A stretch of 64,000 nucleotides of DNA from an uncultured Flavobacteriaceae bacterium. GTDB lineage: Bacteria; Bacteroidota; Bacteroidia; Flavobacteriales; Flavobacteriaceae. The notes below the pieces were generated by a model. The model was not told the DNA's origin and searched no databases. It saw only the letters and a program-made list of their open reading frames with translations. The position numbers were made by a program, and so were the translations under genes. Shown in pieces: positions 28,317 through 38,600 of the stretch. The stretch spans positions 25,144-89,143 of the forward strand of contig CALDUF010000026.1 in the NCBI GenBank assembly GCA_937923515.1. Direction: 5' to 3'. Position 1 is the first letter of the stretch, and each line of letters begins with the position of its first letter.

Positions 28317-29132
28317 TTATGACAATAATTTTTCCTTCTCTAATACCACTTTTTCTAGTATTTTTTCTACACCATAGTCATTATTGCTCTCTGTTTCAAA
28401 ACGTGCAGTAGCTTTTACCAAAGGGTGTGCGTTTGCCATAGCATAACTATGATAGGCATTTTCTAGCATTTCTAAATCGTTGTTATAATCACCAAATGCC
28501 ATAGTTTCTGCTGGCGTTATATCATACGTTTTTTGAATGTGTTTTATGGCTTCACCTTTATTAGCTTCAATCTCAGAAATATCTACCCAATGTGTTGCAG
28601 AGAGTTTTACCTTAAATTTAGTTTCTAGTTGTTTAATATGCGGATATATAAATTTTTCTGAGCTATCTTCGTGATACAAGGCTATTTTATACACCTCTTC
28701 AGTAATAGCTTTTGGGTCTTCAATCACCTCATAATTATTATAAAACTCAGAGAGTAAGTTTAATAACGGTTTAGAGTTGCTCATCACATACGCCTTGTGC
28801 CTTGTGCAAAAAACAGGATGTGCATTATCAATATTTTCTACAATAGTTATAATGTGTTGCAGATGTTTAGGTGTAATAGGGTTAGAAATAAACACCGTAT
28901 CATTTTTTAGTGCTAAACCTCCATTTTCTGCAACAACTATAATATCATCTTTAATCGCTTCTAGTTTCTCTATCATACCATAATAGGGGCGTCCACTAGC
29001 AGCCACAAAAATAATATTGTGATGCATTAATTTTTTAAAAAGATTGAAAAATAACGGACTTATATTATGCTGAGAATTTAGCAAAGTACCGTCCATATCT
29101 GTAACAATTAATTTTACTTTAGATAATTCCAT
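28317..29132 (-). CDS. Cof-type HAD-IIB hydrolase
   Basis: A 271-residue phosphatase of the HAD superfamily. Motif I is IVTDMDGTLLN (nucleophile Asp), motif II the Ser in FVAASGRP, motif III the Lys around EANKGEAIK, and motif IV GDYNNDLEML. The large C2B cap domain lies between motifs II and III. Cof-type enzymes remove phosphate from sugar phosphates, flavin or pyridoxal derivatives; the substrate is not predictable. The ATG at 29130-29132 gives the family-typical N-terminus; a TTG 21 nt upstream is unlikely. Confidence 0.93.
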   Translation of the reverse strand: MELSKVKLIVTDMDGTLLNSQHNISPLFFNLFKKLMHHNIIFVAASGRPYYGMIEKLEAIKDDIIVVAENGGLALKNDTVFISNPITPKHLQHIITIVENIDNAHPVFCTRHKAYVMSNSKPLLNLLSEFYNNYEVIEDPKAITEEVYKIALYHEDSSEKFIYPHIKQLETKFKVKLSATHWVDISEIEANKGEAIKHIQKTYDITPAETMAFGDYNNDLEMLENAYHSYAMANAHPLVKATARFETESNNDYGVEKILEKVVLEKEKLLS

Positions 29133-29335
29133 AAGCTGTAAATATAGGCACAAAATTGTACTGTATTTATAATGTTAGATGAAATTTATATTAAATTATT
29201 ATCAAATATAGATAACACTATCAGTATTTGAGTAAACCTACAAATTGTAATTTTTTATTTAAATAAAACCGATAAAATGATTGTTTTTTACGTTAAATTA
29301 CATAAATTAGCATTTTAAACCTCAAAATCTAATCC

Positions 29336-29782
29336 ATGAAAACAAAATTAATCTTTCTTAGTTTTTGCTTTATGTTACTCTCTGGGATGTGTTTAGCTCA
29401 AAAACGGAAACAGCCCAAAAGCATCATTAGTGATGGTGTTTCTATTAAGAAATATCATAGTAAAGATGAATTGGATAGAATGGCAAAAGGCGAGTTGTTA
29501 GTACTTTATGTTGAAAGAATAGAAAGTTTGGTAAAGTTGTTACCCTATATTGCTTTTGCTACAAAACCAGGCGTTACAATGTCTACTTTAGGCATTCCAA
29601 ACGATAGTGATAACAGAAAATCTTTAGACAACCAATTTGATGCTACAGATGAATTTTTAGAAAAAACTTCGGAATTTCAAGACCGCATACTACCTTATTC
29701 AGATACAAATAATTTAGTATCTGCAATTATATTTTACGAAGAAACACTAAAATCTCTTCATGAATTTAGTGAGTTTCATTAA
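29336..29782 (+). CDS. Secreted protein of unknown function
   Basis: A 148-residue protein with a signal peptide (LIFLSFCFMLLSGMCLA) and a mature part of about 125 residues, mostly helical by appearance, with no recognisable motif. A single-gene unit with its own terminator. The 203-nt region upstream and the 277-nt region downstream hold no other gene that I can support. Confidence 0.7.
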   Translation: MKTKLIFLSFCFMLLSGMCLAQKRKQPKSIISDGVSIKKYHSKDELDRMAKGELLVLYVERIESLVKLLPYIAFATKPGVTMSTLGIPNDSDNRKSLDNQFDATDEFLEKTSEFQDRILPYSDTNNLVSAIIFYEETLKSLHEFSEFH

Positions 29783-29808
29783 TTTGCTATAACAAAAAAA
29801 TCTACTTT

Positions 29809-29840
29809 TAAAACACTCAACACTATTGTTGAGTGTTTTA
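29809..29840 (+). terminator. Terminator after the 148-aa secreted protein gene
   Basis: A perfect 13-bp stem (29809-29821 with 29828-29840), a 6-nt loop and a T-rich tail. Confidence 0.85.
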
Positions 29841-30059
29841 TTTTTTAATGTGTTTTCTTCTTAAAATTATTAATTTTAATAATGTTGATTATTCTTTCTT
29901 TTTAAAATTTAAACACGTATTTATGTATTTTATCGATTTAACACTATAAAATATTTAGAAATATTATCATTTTATCGAAATAATTGGTATTTCATAGATA
30001 AATCTATTATTTTTGATTATATTGAATATGTAGTATTATTTCTATTAGAAAATAACAAC

Positions 30060-31382
30060 ATGATGAAAAACTTTACGCAACTATTATTAACGTTTTTAAT
30101 TACCTTGAGTTGTATTGCGCAACAAGAAAAAGGTATTGTTGGCGGTGTAAATTGGTTAAATAATTGGACTGAATTTAAAACCAATGCTATTGATTATGGG
30201 GAGCCAACTCAAATATTAGCAGGTAACATTAATGAAGATACAACCTTAAGCAAAGGAGAAGTGTACTTGTTGTTAGGTAGCGTTTTTGTAACACCCGAGG
30301 TTACATTAACTATAGAACCTGGTGCAGTAATACTCGGAGATTACAAGACAAATGGGTCTCTAACAATAGCAAGAGGAGCACATATTTTAGCAAAAGGTAA
30401 AGCAACTGATCCTGTTATCTTTACTTCAAATAGAAGCGTTAAAAAACCAGGAGATTGGGGTGGTGTTATAATTCTTGGTGATGCTCCAATAAATAGATAT
30501 GGCTCTGGCTCAGTAGCTTCATACCATCCAAAATTAAAGCCAGCCGATTATTCAAATACAAATTACGGAGGTACTGATGCCGAAAGTTTTTCAGGAGAAT
30601 TACGATATGTTCGTATTGAATATGCTGGTAAACGCGTATCTCAAGACACGTATTTTAATGGCTTATTATTAGCTAGTGTAGGAGCTAGCACAATTTTAGA
30701 GCATGTTATGGTGAGTAATAGTGGAGAAGATGGCTTTGAGATTTGGGGCGGAAACATCTCTTTAAATAACTTAGTATCGTATCGCTGTAAAGGCACCGAT
30801 TTTAAATTTAATTACGGTACAACCGCTGTTATATTTAATTCACTTGCTGTGAGATCGCCGTATGCCTCAAATGGTAGTGGCGATAAATGTCTTGAAGCTT
30901 TATCATATAATAATAAAGAAGAAATAGATTTTGCAAAAAATAAAACTACCGTAGAAGCCAATAATTTAACGTTTTTAAATATAAGTGACGACTTAGAGTC
31001 TGCTATAAAAATGAACCTTGTACATGAAGCCATTTTTATTGGTGAAAATACTACGTTAAACATGTCTAAAAGTGTGGTGTCTGGCTTTAATCCTGCAGTT
31101 TTATTAGATGAATCTATGCATGTGAATCAAGAAAGCTTAGATAAAATTAGCTTCACCGAAATGTATTTTAATAACTGTAACGGTAACATTTTTGTTGAAA
31201 ATAATTCGAATAACGACGATTTAGAAAATTACTATGGTAATCGTGCTTTTTACAATGTGTATTCGAAAAGTAATAATGAAGAAACGTTTATAGCTTCTGA
31301 AAATTTTAAGAGACCAGATTTCAGATTGAGAATAAATAAAATTATTGCATCAAATATTGATAGAGATGCATTAGATGATTAA
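30060..31382 (+). CDS. Secreted right-handed beta-helix-like protein
   Basis: A 440-residue protein with a signal peptide (residues 1-~20, ending in SCIAQ). The mature part carries VTLTIEPGAVILGD and repeated short strand-turn units (GSLTIARGAHILAKG, DPVIFTSNRSV, DWGGVIILGDAPINR, LEHVMVSNSGEDGFEIWGG) as in parallel beta-helix surface proteins. No type IX C-terminal sorting domain is visible. It precedes the T9SS cargo block on the same strand by 86 nt and may belong to it. ATG codons at 30060 and 30063 are both possible starts. Substrate or ligand unknown. Confidence 0.78.
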   Translation: MMKNFTQLLLTFLITLSCIAQQEKGIVGGVNWLNNWTEFKTNAIDYGEPTQILAGNINEDTTLSKGEVYLLLGSVFVTPEVTLTIEPGAVILGDYKTNGSLTIARGAHILAKGKATDPVIFTSNRSVKKPGDWGGVIILGDAPINRYGSGSVASYHPKLKPADYSNTNYGGTDAESFSGELRYVRIEYAGKRVSQDTYFNGLLLASVGASTILEHVMVSNSGEDGFEIWGGNISLNNLVSYRCKGTDFKFNYGTTAVIFNSLAVRSPYASNGSGDKCLEALSYNNKEEIDFAKNKTTVEANNLTFLNISDDLESAIKMNLVHEAIFIGENTTLNMSKSVVSGFNPAVLLDESMHVNQESLDKISFTEMYFNNCNGNIFVENNSNNDDLENYYGNRAFYNVYSKSNNEETFIASENFKRPDFRLRINKIIASNIDRDALDD

Positions 31383-31468
31383 TAATAAAAAACGCTAGGT
31401 GTGCTATTTTAGTAGTCCATTAAAAATGGTGATGTATTCCTAGAAGTTTTGTTGTGTAATAGAGCTGC

Positions 31469-32911
31469 ATGAGGAATTTTACTTGTATTTATATTCTTGT
31501 TTTTGCCTTAGCGTTGCTAACATCAACGCTTTCTGCGCAAGTTGTAATTAGCAAACCTAACTTAGGTTTTACGCAAGCTTGTGCTAGTAATAGCTTTAAT
31601 AATTATGATGTAACGTTTTCTTTTTCACCTAACGGAAGTTTACAACCCGAAAATACTTTTATTGTAGAACTATCTGATGAGAGTGGTAGTTTTTCAAATG
31701 CTACAGTAGTATTTACATCAAGCGCAGGAACTATCACAACATCTCCTGCAACAATTAATTTCTCAATTCCAACGGATACTTCAGGAGAAAATTATAAAGT
31801 AAGAATAAAGAGCACAGCACCAGCTGTAACTAGTAGTGCTTCAGATGCTTTTGCTGCGTATTATAAAGTACAGGATAGCCCATTCACCATTAATAATTTA
31901 ATTGAAACTGCTGTGTTTTGTTCTGGCGGAAGTTATGTGTTAACTATCGATAATCCTGGGAGTGCCATGAACGATTCGCCGTTGCAATACCCAAACTTAA
32001 CGTTTAATTGGTTTAGAGAAACCAGTGCCACAACTTCAGTTTTTGTAGCATCAGGCAATAGTTTAGAGGTTAATAGTCCTGGAACATATTTTGTTGAAAC
32101 CAACTATGGCAGTTGCACATCAAATTCGTTTTCAAATAGGGTTACAGTAAGTGAAGCAACATCAGGAACATTATCATCTTCTGTTAGTTCTAGCTTAGGT
32201 AATCCTTATTGTTCAGTAAACGGCCCTACGGTTTTAAGTGTAATTAACGGTAATAGTTATCAATGGTATAAGGATGATGTGGAAATTTATGGCGGTACAA
32301 CCCAAACATACGCCACCAATGAGGCAGGAAATTATAAGGTAACCATAACTTTAGATAATTGCGTAGCCACAGCATCTATTGATTTGGTGAATACTGATTT
32401 TACCAGCGAAATTGATGTAAACGATACCAATATGTTATCATCTGGAGACACTTTAATGGTTAATGTTACCACTACAGCAGTTAACCCAGTATTTGAGTGG
32501 TTTAATGATAATGCGTTAATTCCAGGAGCAACAACATCTAGTCTTGAAGTAACCCAACAAGGCAATTATAAAGTGATTATACAGCAAACTGAAGGTTGTA
32601 ATGCGTCTCAAGAATTAACATTTGTAGTAAAAGAGCCATTTCCTGATGTAGCCAGCATACCAAATCTTATTACACCAAATGGAGATGGTATTAATGATAC
32701 TTGGGTTATTCCACAAGCATTTGTAAGTGGCACAAATACGCAGGTTATGTTAATAAATACGCAAGGTAAAGTAGTTTTAAATACAACCGATTATCAAAAT
32801 AATTGGCCAGAAACTGAATTGGATTTTAAAGACGTAACCCCAGTTTATTACTATATCATAACAACATCAAATAAAAACACAACAAAAGGATCTATTACGG
32901 TTTTAAGATAG
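31469..32911 (+). CDS. T9SS cargo protein with type B C-terminal sorting domain
   Basis: A 480-residue secreted protein: a signal peptide (residues 1-23, ending LSA), beta-sandwich/Ig-like modules with conserved Cys and Tyr (for example NGNSYQWYKDDVEIYGGTTQTY at about residues 260-282), and a C-terminal gliding-motility-associated domain from about residue 395. That domain starts with the diagnostic NLITPNGDGINDTW and ends in GSITVLR. Type B sorting domains direct export through T9SS and retention at the surface, and usually need a PorP/SprF partner. Such a gene starts one base after this stop codon. Confidence 0.92.
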   Translation: MRNFTCIYILVFALALLTSTLSAQVVISKPNLGFTQACASNSFNNYDVTFSFSPNGSLQPENTFIVELSDESGSFSNATVVFTSSAGTITTSPATINFSIPTDTSGENYKVRIKSTAPAVTSSASDAFAAYYKVQDSPFTINNLIETAVFCSGGSYVLTIDNPGSAMNDSPLQYPNLTFNWFRETSATTSVFVASGNSLEVNSPGTYFVETNYGSCTSNSFSNRVTVSEATSGTLSSSVSSSLGNPYCSVNGPTVLSVINGNSYQWYKDDVEIYGGTTQTYATNEAGNYKVTITLDNCVATASIDLVNTDFTSEIDVNDTNMLSSGDTLMVNVTTTAVNPVFEWFNDNALIPGATTSSLEVTQQGNYKVIIQQTEGCNASQELTFVVKEPFPDVASIPNLITPNGDGINDTWVIPQAFVSGTNTQVMLINTQGKVVLNTTDYQNNWPETELDFKDVTPVYYYIITTSNKNTTKGSITVLR

Positions 32912-32912
32912 A

Positions 32913-35597
32913 ATGAATAAATATCTATTATATATGTTTCTAATATTATGTACCATTCAGCAATTCCATTCTCAAGAGGATGTCGGTATTGTTGCTTTGG
33001 CACTACCAGTTAGAAACACTTTAAAATTTAATAGATATGCTGTTAACCCAACATTTAGTTTTGTGAGAGAACAACATAAATATTTAAGTTTTACAAATAA
33101 AAAACAGTGGGCACAGTTTAATGATGCTCCAAATACATATTTATTTAGTTATGCTGGCCGTTTTTCAGAAAATACGGGTGCTGGTATTAGTTTATTTCAG
33201 CAAGATTTTGGTGTATTAACAACCTTTGGAGGTATGCTTAATTTTGCCTACAATGCAAATTTAAGTAGAGAAAGTAATTTAACATTTGGTTTAAATATTG
33301 GTGCTTACCAAAGCGGATTGAATCAAGGTAAAGTTATAGTAAATACGCCAGATCCATCACTTCAAAATACACCTTCTACATTTTTAATAACCGTAAACCC
33401 CGGAATTAATTATGGCACTGGCTTTTTAGATTTTGGTGTAGCCATACAAAATTTAGTATCCTACAACATCACCGAATCTCAAATAATTGAAGACAATCCA
33501 GAACAAGGGCTGCAAGCGCACTTTATGTATACGGGATATGTTGAAACCAGAGGCTTTTTTGATGACAGTAAATTTTCAACACTTATTAGAAGTGAATTTA
33601 AGCAAGACCAAACAGTCATTTCTGGACTAGCGATGCTAAGTGTGCCTAAAGGTATTTGGGCGCAAGCGGGTTATAACACGCTATACGGTGCTTCTGCAGG
33701 TATTGGTATTAATATTACAAGCACTATTGCTTTTGAATATAATTACGAGCAATCCTTTAGTAATTTTTCTGAATTTGGAAGTTCTCATGAGGTCACTATA
33801 GCATATCGATTTAAAAATAAATACAGATATAATTATGGTGATGAAGATGAAGAACAATCTGTTTTTAATACGAATAAAAGACATGCAAAGCCTAATAATT
33901 TAACCGATGCAGATAGAGAAAGAATAGCTGAAAGAAGAGCGGTATTAGCCGCAGAACGAAAAGCAAAAGCTGAAGTAGAAAAAGCAAAAGTTAAAATTAC
34001 TGATACTAACGCGCAAAATACTATTGCTCAAAATAAAACTGATGCTACGTTAGAATTAGAGGAAGAGTTAAAACTTAAGAAAGCACAAGAACAACAATTA
34101 AAAGCGGAAAACGAAAGAAAAAGAATTGAAGAAGAGGCGCGTTTAAAACAAGTGGCCACTCAGAAAAAAATTGAGGCAGAAAAAGCAAAAGCCGAAGCAG
34201 AAGCACAACAAAAGCGTGATGCTGATATAAAAGCTGAAGAAGCACGTAAAATCGCAGAAACTAAAGCAAAAGCGGAGGCTGAAAAAGTAAAACAGTTAGC
34301 GCTTGAGGCACAACAACGTGAAAAAGAAGTCCGTGAAAAAGCTACAGCTGATAAACGTAGAGTTGAAGAAGAAAACCGTTTAAAATTATTAGAGGAAGCA
34401 CAAAATAGAAAAGCGCAACAAGAAGCTAAAGCAGAACAATTAAGATTAGAAACAGAAGCAATTGCTAAAGCGCAAGAAGAAAAACGATTACAGCTGGTAG
34501 CGGCGCAAGAAAAAATTGAAGCCAAAGCTAAACAGAAAGCTGAAGCATTAGCGCGTGCAGAACGTGAAGCAGTATTAAAAGCCAAAGCTGAGAAAGAAAA
34601 GGCTCAAGCTAAAATTAAAGCGAAAGTAGAAGAAGAACGATTAAAAGAAAATGAAATAGCAAAAAGTAATGCTGAAACGATTACAATTACCGAAGATGTT
34701 AGTGTAGAAAACCAACCTGAGGCAAACGATGACGCAGCTGTAGCACTAAAAGAAGTATTAAAAGCTTCAAACGAAGCTACTAAAACTCAAAGTGAGTTAA
34801 TAAAAAGATTAACCAGTAAAATTGTTGGAAAACAAAACGATTTAAATGATTTAAAGGAGGAAAACGATTTAAGCGAAAAAGGAATTTACCTAGCCCCAAA
34901 ACCATTTAAAAGTCTATCTGCTGAAAATGCTGAAATAGAATCTTTAAAAGATGAAATCGCTAAAATAGAAGAAGCCCAAAATATTAAAGTGGTGGAACTA
35001 GAAGCATTGATAATTAAAAGAAAAAGAAAATTCAGGAAAGATACTGAGGGTATCAATCAATTTTATTTTGATGCATTAGCGCAAATAAAAACGGAGCAGT
35101 TAAACATTAAAAGTACTAAAGAACGATTAGTCTCTAATTTAGTTCAGATAAAAGAAAAAACTGATTTTGAAAGAAAACGTAGAATTCGTCGTGCTGCTTA
35201 TGATAGTCAACAGGATAGGTTTAATAAAGATAAAGCAGCTTTAGAACGTATTAAAAAATTCACCGAAATAGATAAAGAAGCACTAAAAGAAGAAGATTTT
35301 GATTTTGGAGAAGCGCAAACTAAAAATATTCAAATCATAAAAAATGTATTAAATGAAGCATCGGGATATTACATCGTACTAGCTGTTCATAATAGTGTTG
35401 AAAAGCGAGATGAATTCCTTACTAAAGTAGTTGCTTCAGGAGAGCAAAATGTAAACTTCTTTTTTGATGTAAGTACAAATAAATATTTTATTTACTATGA
35501 AAAATATGATACTATAAGTCAAGCAAAAAATGCCTTAGATAAAAAAGGAAACAAACCCTATAATAGCAAAATGTCACTTGTAAAAATAGATAACTAG
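32913..35597 (+). CDS. PorP/SprF-family protein fused to a long coiled coil and a SPOR-like C-terminus
   Basis: An 894-residue protein. Signal peptide, then a PorP/SprF outer-membrane barrel-like domain (about residues 25-310, with typical NKKQWAQF, GAGISLFQQDFG and GIWAQAGYNTLYGASAGI). Next a highly charged Ala/Lys/Glu coiled coil (about 322-586) resembling TolA, a further helical region (about 610-800), and an end of about 80 residues (GYYIVLAVHNSVEKRDEF...) that looks like a SPOR peptidoglycan-binding fold. PorP/SprF proteins attach type B T9SS cargo to the surface. The fusion suggests the barrel is tied across the periplasm. The SPOR call is from pattern only. Confidence 0.85.
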   Translation: MNKYLLYMFLILCTIQQFHSQEDVGIVALALPVRNTLKFNRYAVNPTFSFVREQHKYLSFTNKKQWAQFNDAPNTYLFSYAGRFSENTGAGISLFQQDFGVLTTFGGMLNFAYNANLSRESNLTFGLNIGAYQSGLNQGKVIVNTPDPSLQNTPSTFLITVNPGINYGTGFLDFGVAIQNLVSYNITESQIIEDNPEQGLQAHFMYTGYVETRGFFDDSKFSTLIRSEFKQDQTVISGLAMLSVPKGIWAQAGYNTLYGASAGIGINITSTIAFEYNYEQSFSNFSEFGSSHEVTIAYRFKNKYRYNYGDEDEEQSVFNTNKRHAKPNNLTDADRERIAERRAVLAAERKAKAEVEKAKVKITDTNAQNTIAQNKTDATLELEEELKLKKAQEQQLKAENERKRIEEEARLKQVATQKKIEAEKAKAEAEAQQKRDADIKAEEARKIAETKAKAEAEKVKQLALEAQQREKEVREKATADKRRVEEENRLKLLEEAQNRKAQQEAKAEQLRLETEAIAKAQEEKRLQLVAAQEKIEAKAKQKAEALARAEREAVLKAKAEKEKAQAKIKAKVEEERLKENEIAKSNAETITITEDVSVENQPEANDDAAVALKEVLKASNEATKTQSELIKRLTSKIVGKQNDLNDLKEENDLSEKGIYLAPKPFKSLSAENAEIESLKDEIAKIEEAQNIKVVELEALIIKRKRKFRKDTEGINQFYFDALAQIKTEQLNIKSTKERLVSNLVQIKEKTDFERKRRIRRAAYDSQQDRFNKDKAALERIKKFTEIDKEALKEEDFDFGEAQTKNIQIIKNVLNEASGYYIVLAVHNSVEKRDEFLTKVVASGEQNVNFFFDVSTNKYFIYYEKYDTISQAKNALDKKGNKPYNSKMSLVKIDN

Positions 35598-35634
35598 AAG
35601 AAGAAAAAAGATTGCTATTTCTCTCAACCCCAAA

Positions 35635-38600
35635 ATGATTGAAATAGAAAAACAAACACCTATGAGAATGCCTACTTATGTTTATAACTGTATTATCGCA
35701 TTAGTGCTCTTAATGAGTACGCAGTTATTTGCGCAAAATTTAGTGCCATTTGCTCCAAGATATGATGAGGCTATTAAAGGAGATATGCTTTTAATAGGTA
35801 ACAGTAATGTTGGGTTACATATTACCAATCCATATAATGGCAACAATACTAACGATAGGGTAGATGCAGCTGTTTATGTAGATGTAGATAACGACCCCAC
35901 AACATTTAATTCCAGTACAGCAAACTTAGATGTACCAAGTGATACAGATTGTTATCAAATTGTATATGCAGGTTTGTATTGGAGCGCTGTGGTGAACGGC
36001 GATGAACCTATATCTAATATAAAATTTAGAACTCCAGGCAACCCATATCAAGACATTACAGGAACGGAGATATATTTTCAAAATGCAGCTAATGATCAGA
36101 ATTCAAACACCTATGTTTATTTTCATGATGTAACAGATGTGTTGACGGCTTTACCAAACCCAGAAGGTACTTATGGTGTAGCAAATATATCTTCATTAGT
36201 AGGGCCAAAGCCAAATTCTGAAGGATTATCTGCGGGTTGGTCGCTTTTTGTGATTTATGAAGACCCTTTATTACCAAGTAAATATATTACGTCTTTTGAT
36301 GGTTTTACTAAAATAACAGGTGTTGTAAATGAAACGTTTGATGTGTCTGGTTTTGAAACTATTCCAGTAGGACCAGTGCGCGCAAAGTTTGCATTTAGTA
36401 CTATTGAGGGAGACAGACGCTACACAGGAGATTACTTGGAATTAAATGGTAATATTATTGACGCTACTGATAATACTGGAACTGTAATACGCCCTGGTAA
36501 TAACTTTTTTAATAGCACAGTATCTATAATAAACCCCGCTACAAATACACCAGAGTTGTTTTTTGACAGAACGCCTGCGGGTACAAATACCTTAGGGTTT
36601 GATGCCGGTATTATAAATATTCCAAATGCAGGAAACAGTATTATTGGAAATGGCGATACCACTGCACAAATAAGTTTGGGGAGTAATCTAGATCTCTATT
36701 ATTACTATTTTAGTGCATTTGCAATTGATATTATTGCCCCAAATATTGTATTAACTAAAGTGGTTGAAGATGAGTTTGGTAATAATATAGAGGGTCAAGA
36801 AGTAGATTTAGGTGATGAGTTAAACTATGTTATTGGCTTTGAAAATACAGGTAACGATGATGCTACGAACCTAACCATTCGTGATATTTTACCAATAAAC
36901 GTAGTTTTCAATTATCCTACAGATATTGTATCGCTACCAACAGGTGTAACGGTGCAAAGTTATGACGCTGCAACTAGAGAAATTGTATTTAGCGTAGATC
37001 GTTCAATTGTTGAGGAAAATGATCCTGTTCAATCTATACGTTTTAGAGTAACGGTAGTATCAGATTGTAGTTTACTTACCGATGCATGTTCAAACATTAT
37101 AGATAACCAAGCTTTTGCAACGTATCAGGGAACTATAAATCCAGATTTCACAATTTCAGATGATCCAAGTTTTAACAGTAATACTGGGTGTTTAATTACA
37201 CCAAGAGCAACAAACTTTTTAGCAGATTTAAATTGTACGTTTAATGAAAATGTAGTGCTTTGTGGTGATACTACAACATTAACTGCTGGTAACGGTTACG
37301 ATTCGTACACTTGGTCTACCAATCCAAGTATGACACCAGTTATCGGAACAGGACAATCTATTACAGTAACCGCAACGGGTACGTATTATGTGTACAACGC
37401 AGCAGTAGCACCATGCCAATCTATAACCCAACAATTTGATGTAACACTGTTTGGAGCCAATGTTACAAACCCAGTTATTCCTTTTGCTGATGAGGTTGTA
37501 GTGTGTACTAATGATGGAAAAGAATTGCCAAATATTTTCTTATGTGGTGCTAACGATTCAAGGTTCATCCAAACAAACATTACCGATGCAACTTCTATAA
37601 TATGGGAAGTTTTAAATACGACTAGTTGTGATGCCGTTTTAAATCAAGATTGTGCAAACGAGAGTGATACCTGTACTTGGAATGAAGTTGCAACAGGACC
37701 AAATTATACTGCGGATACGGCTGGACAATACAGATTAACGTTGAATTATGATGGTGGTTGTTTCAATCAGTTTTACTTCAATGTATATGAAAACCTTTTA
37801 GTCCCAACGGTAAACTCAAGAGATATTATTTGTACCACATCAGGCGAAATTACAGTTGGTGGTGTACCAACAGGATACGAGTACAGTATTGATGGCACTA
37901 ACTATCAAGGCAGTAATACATTTGCAGTTAATACAGCTGGCATCTATTCAGTGTATATAAGACAAGTAGGTGTAACACCAAACCCATGTATTTTTACAGT
38001 ACCTGATGTTCAAATTAGAGAAAGAGATTTTACGGTGCAAACTACGGTAGCACAGCCCTTGTGTTATGGTGCATTAGGCAATGTAGTTTTAGCAGCTAAT
38101 GACGCGCGACCACAATATTTCTTTTCAATTTACGATGGTACAACTCTTGTAAATAGCGTTGGCCCAATAGCAGATGATAATTATACGTTCGAAAATTTAA
38201 ATACTGGTACATATACTGTAAACGTATCTACCGAAGATGGTTGTACGTTTACCCGCGATATTGAAATTATACAACCGCCATTACTAGAGGCAACATCAGC
38301 ATTAACTAAACCTTTAACGTGCACCAATGGTGAAATAACTGTGTATCCTGTGGGTGGAACTGCACCCTACTATTATTTTATTAATGGCGCAACAACTTTT
38401 CAAAGTACACCAATAATTGATGTGCCAACAGCAGGAACATACACCATTAGAGTTGTAGATTTTAATAATTGTGAAGCTGAAACTACTATTGATGTAGATG
38501 CCATTCCTGCTCCAGATTTTACAGTATCACAAACTAATATTTTGTGTGCCGATGCACCAGATAGCGGTTCAATTACAGTAAATGTTTCTAACCCCAACGG

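Noticed and set aside
34160..34585. 141-residue Ala/Ser/Cys-rich reading frame on the minus strand
   Set aside because: It is the antisense shadow of the Ala/Lys/Glu coiled coil of the PorP/SprF fusion; low-complexity codons on one strand keep the other strand open.
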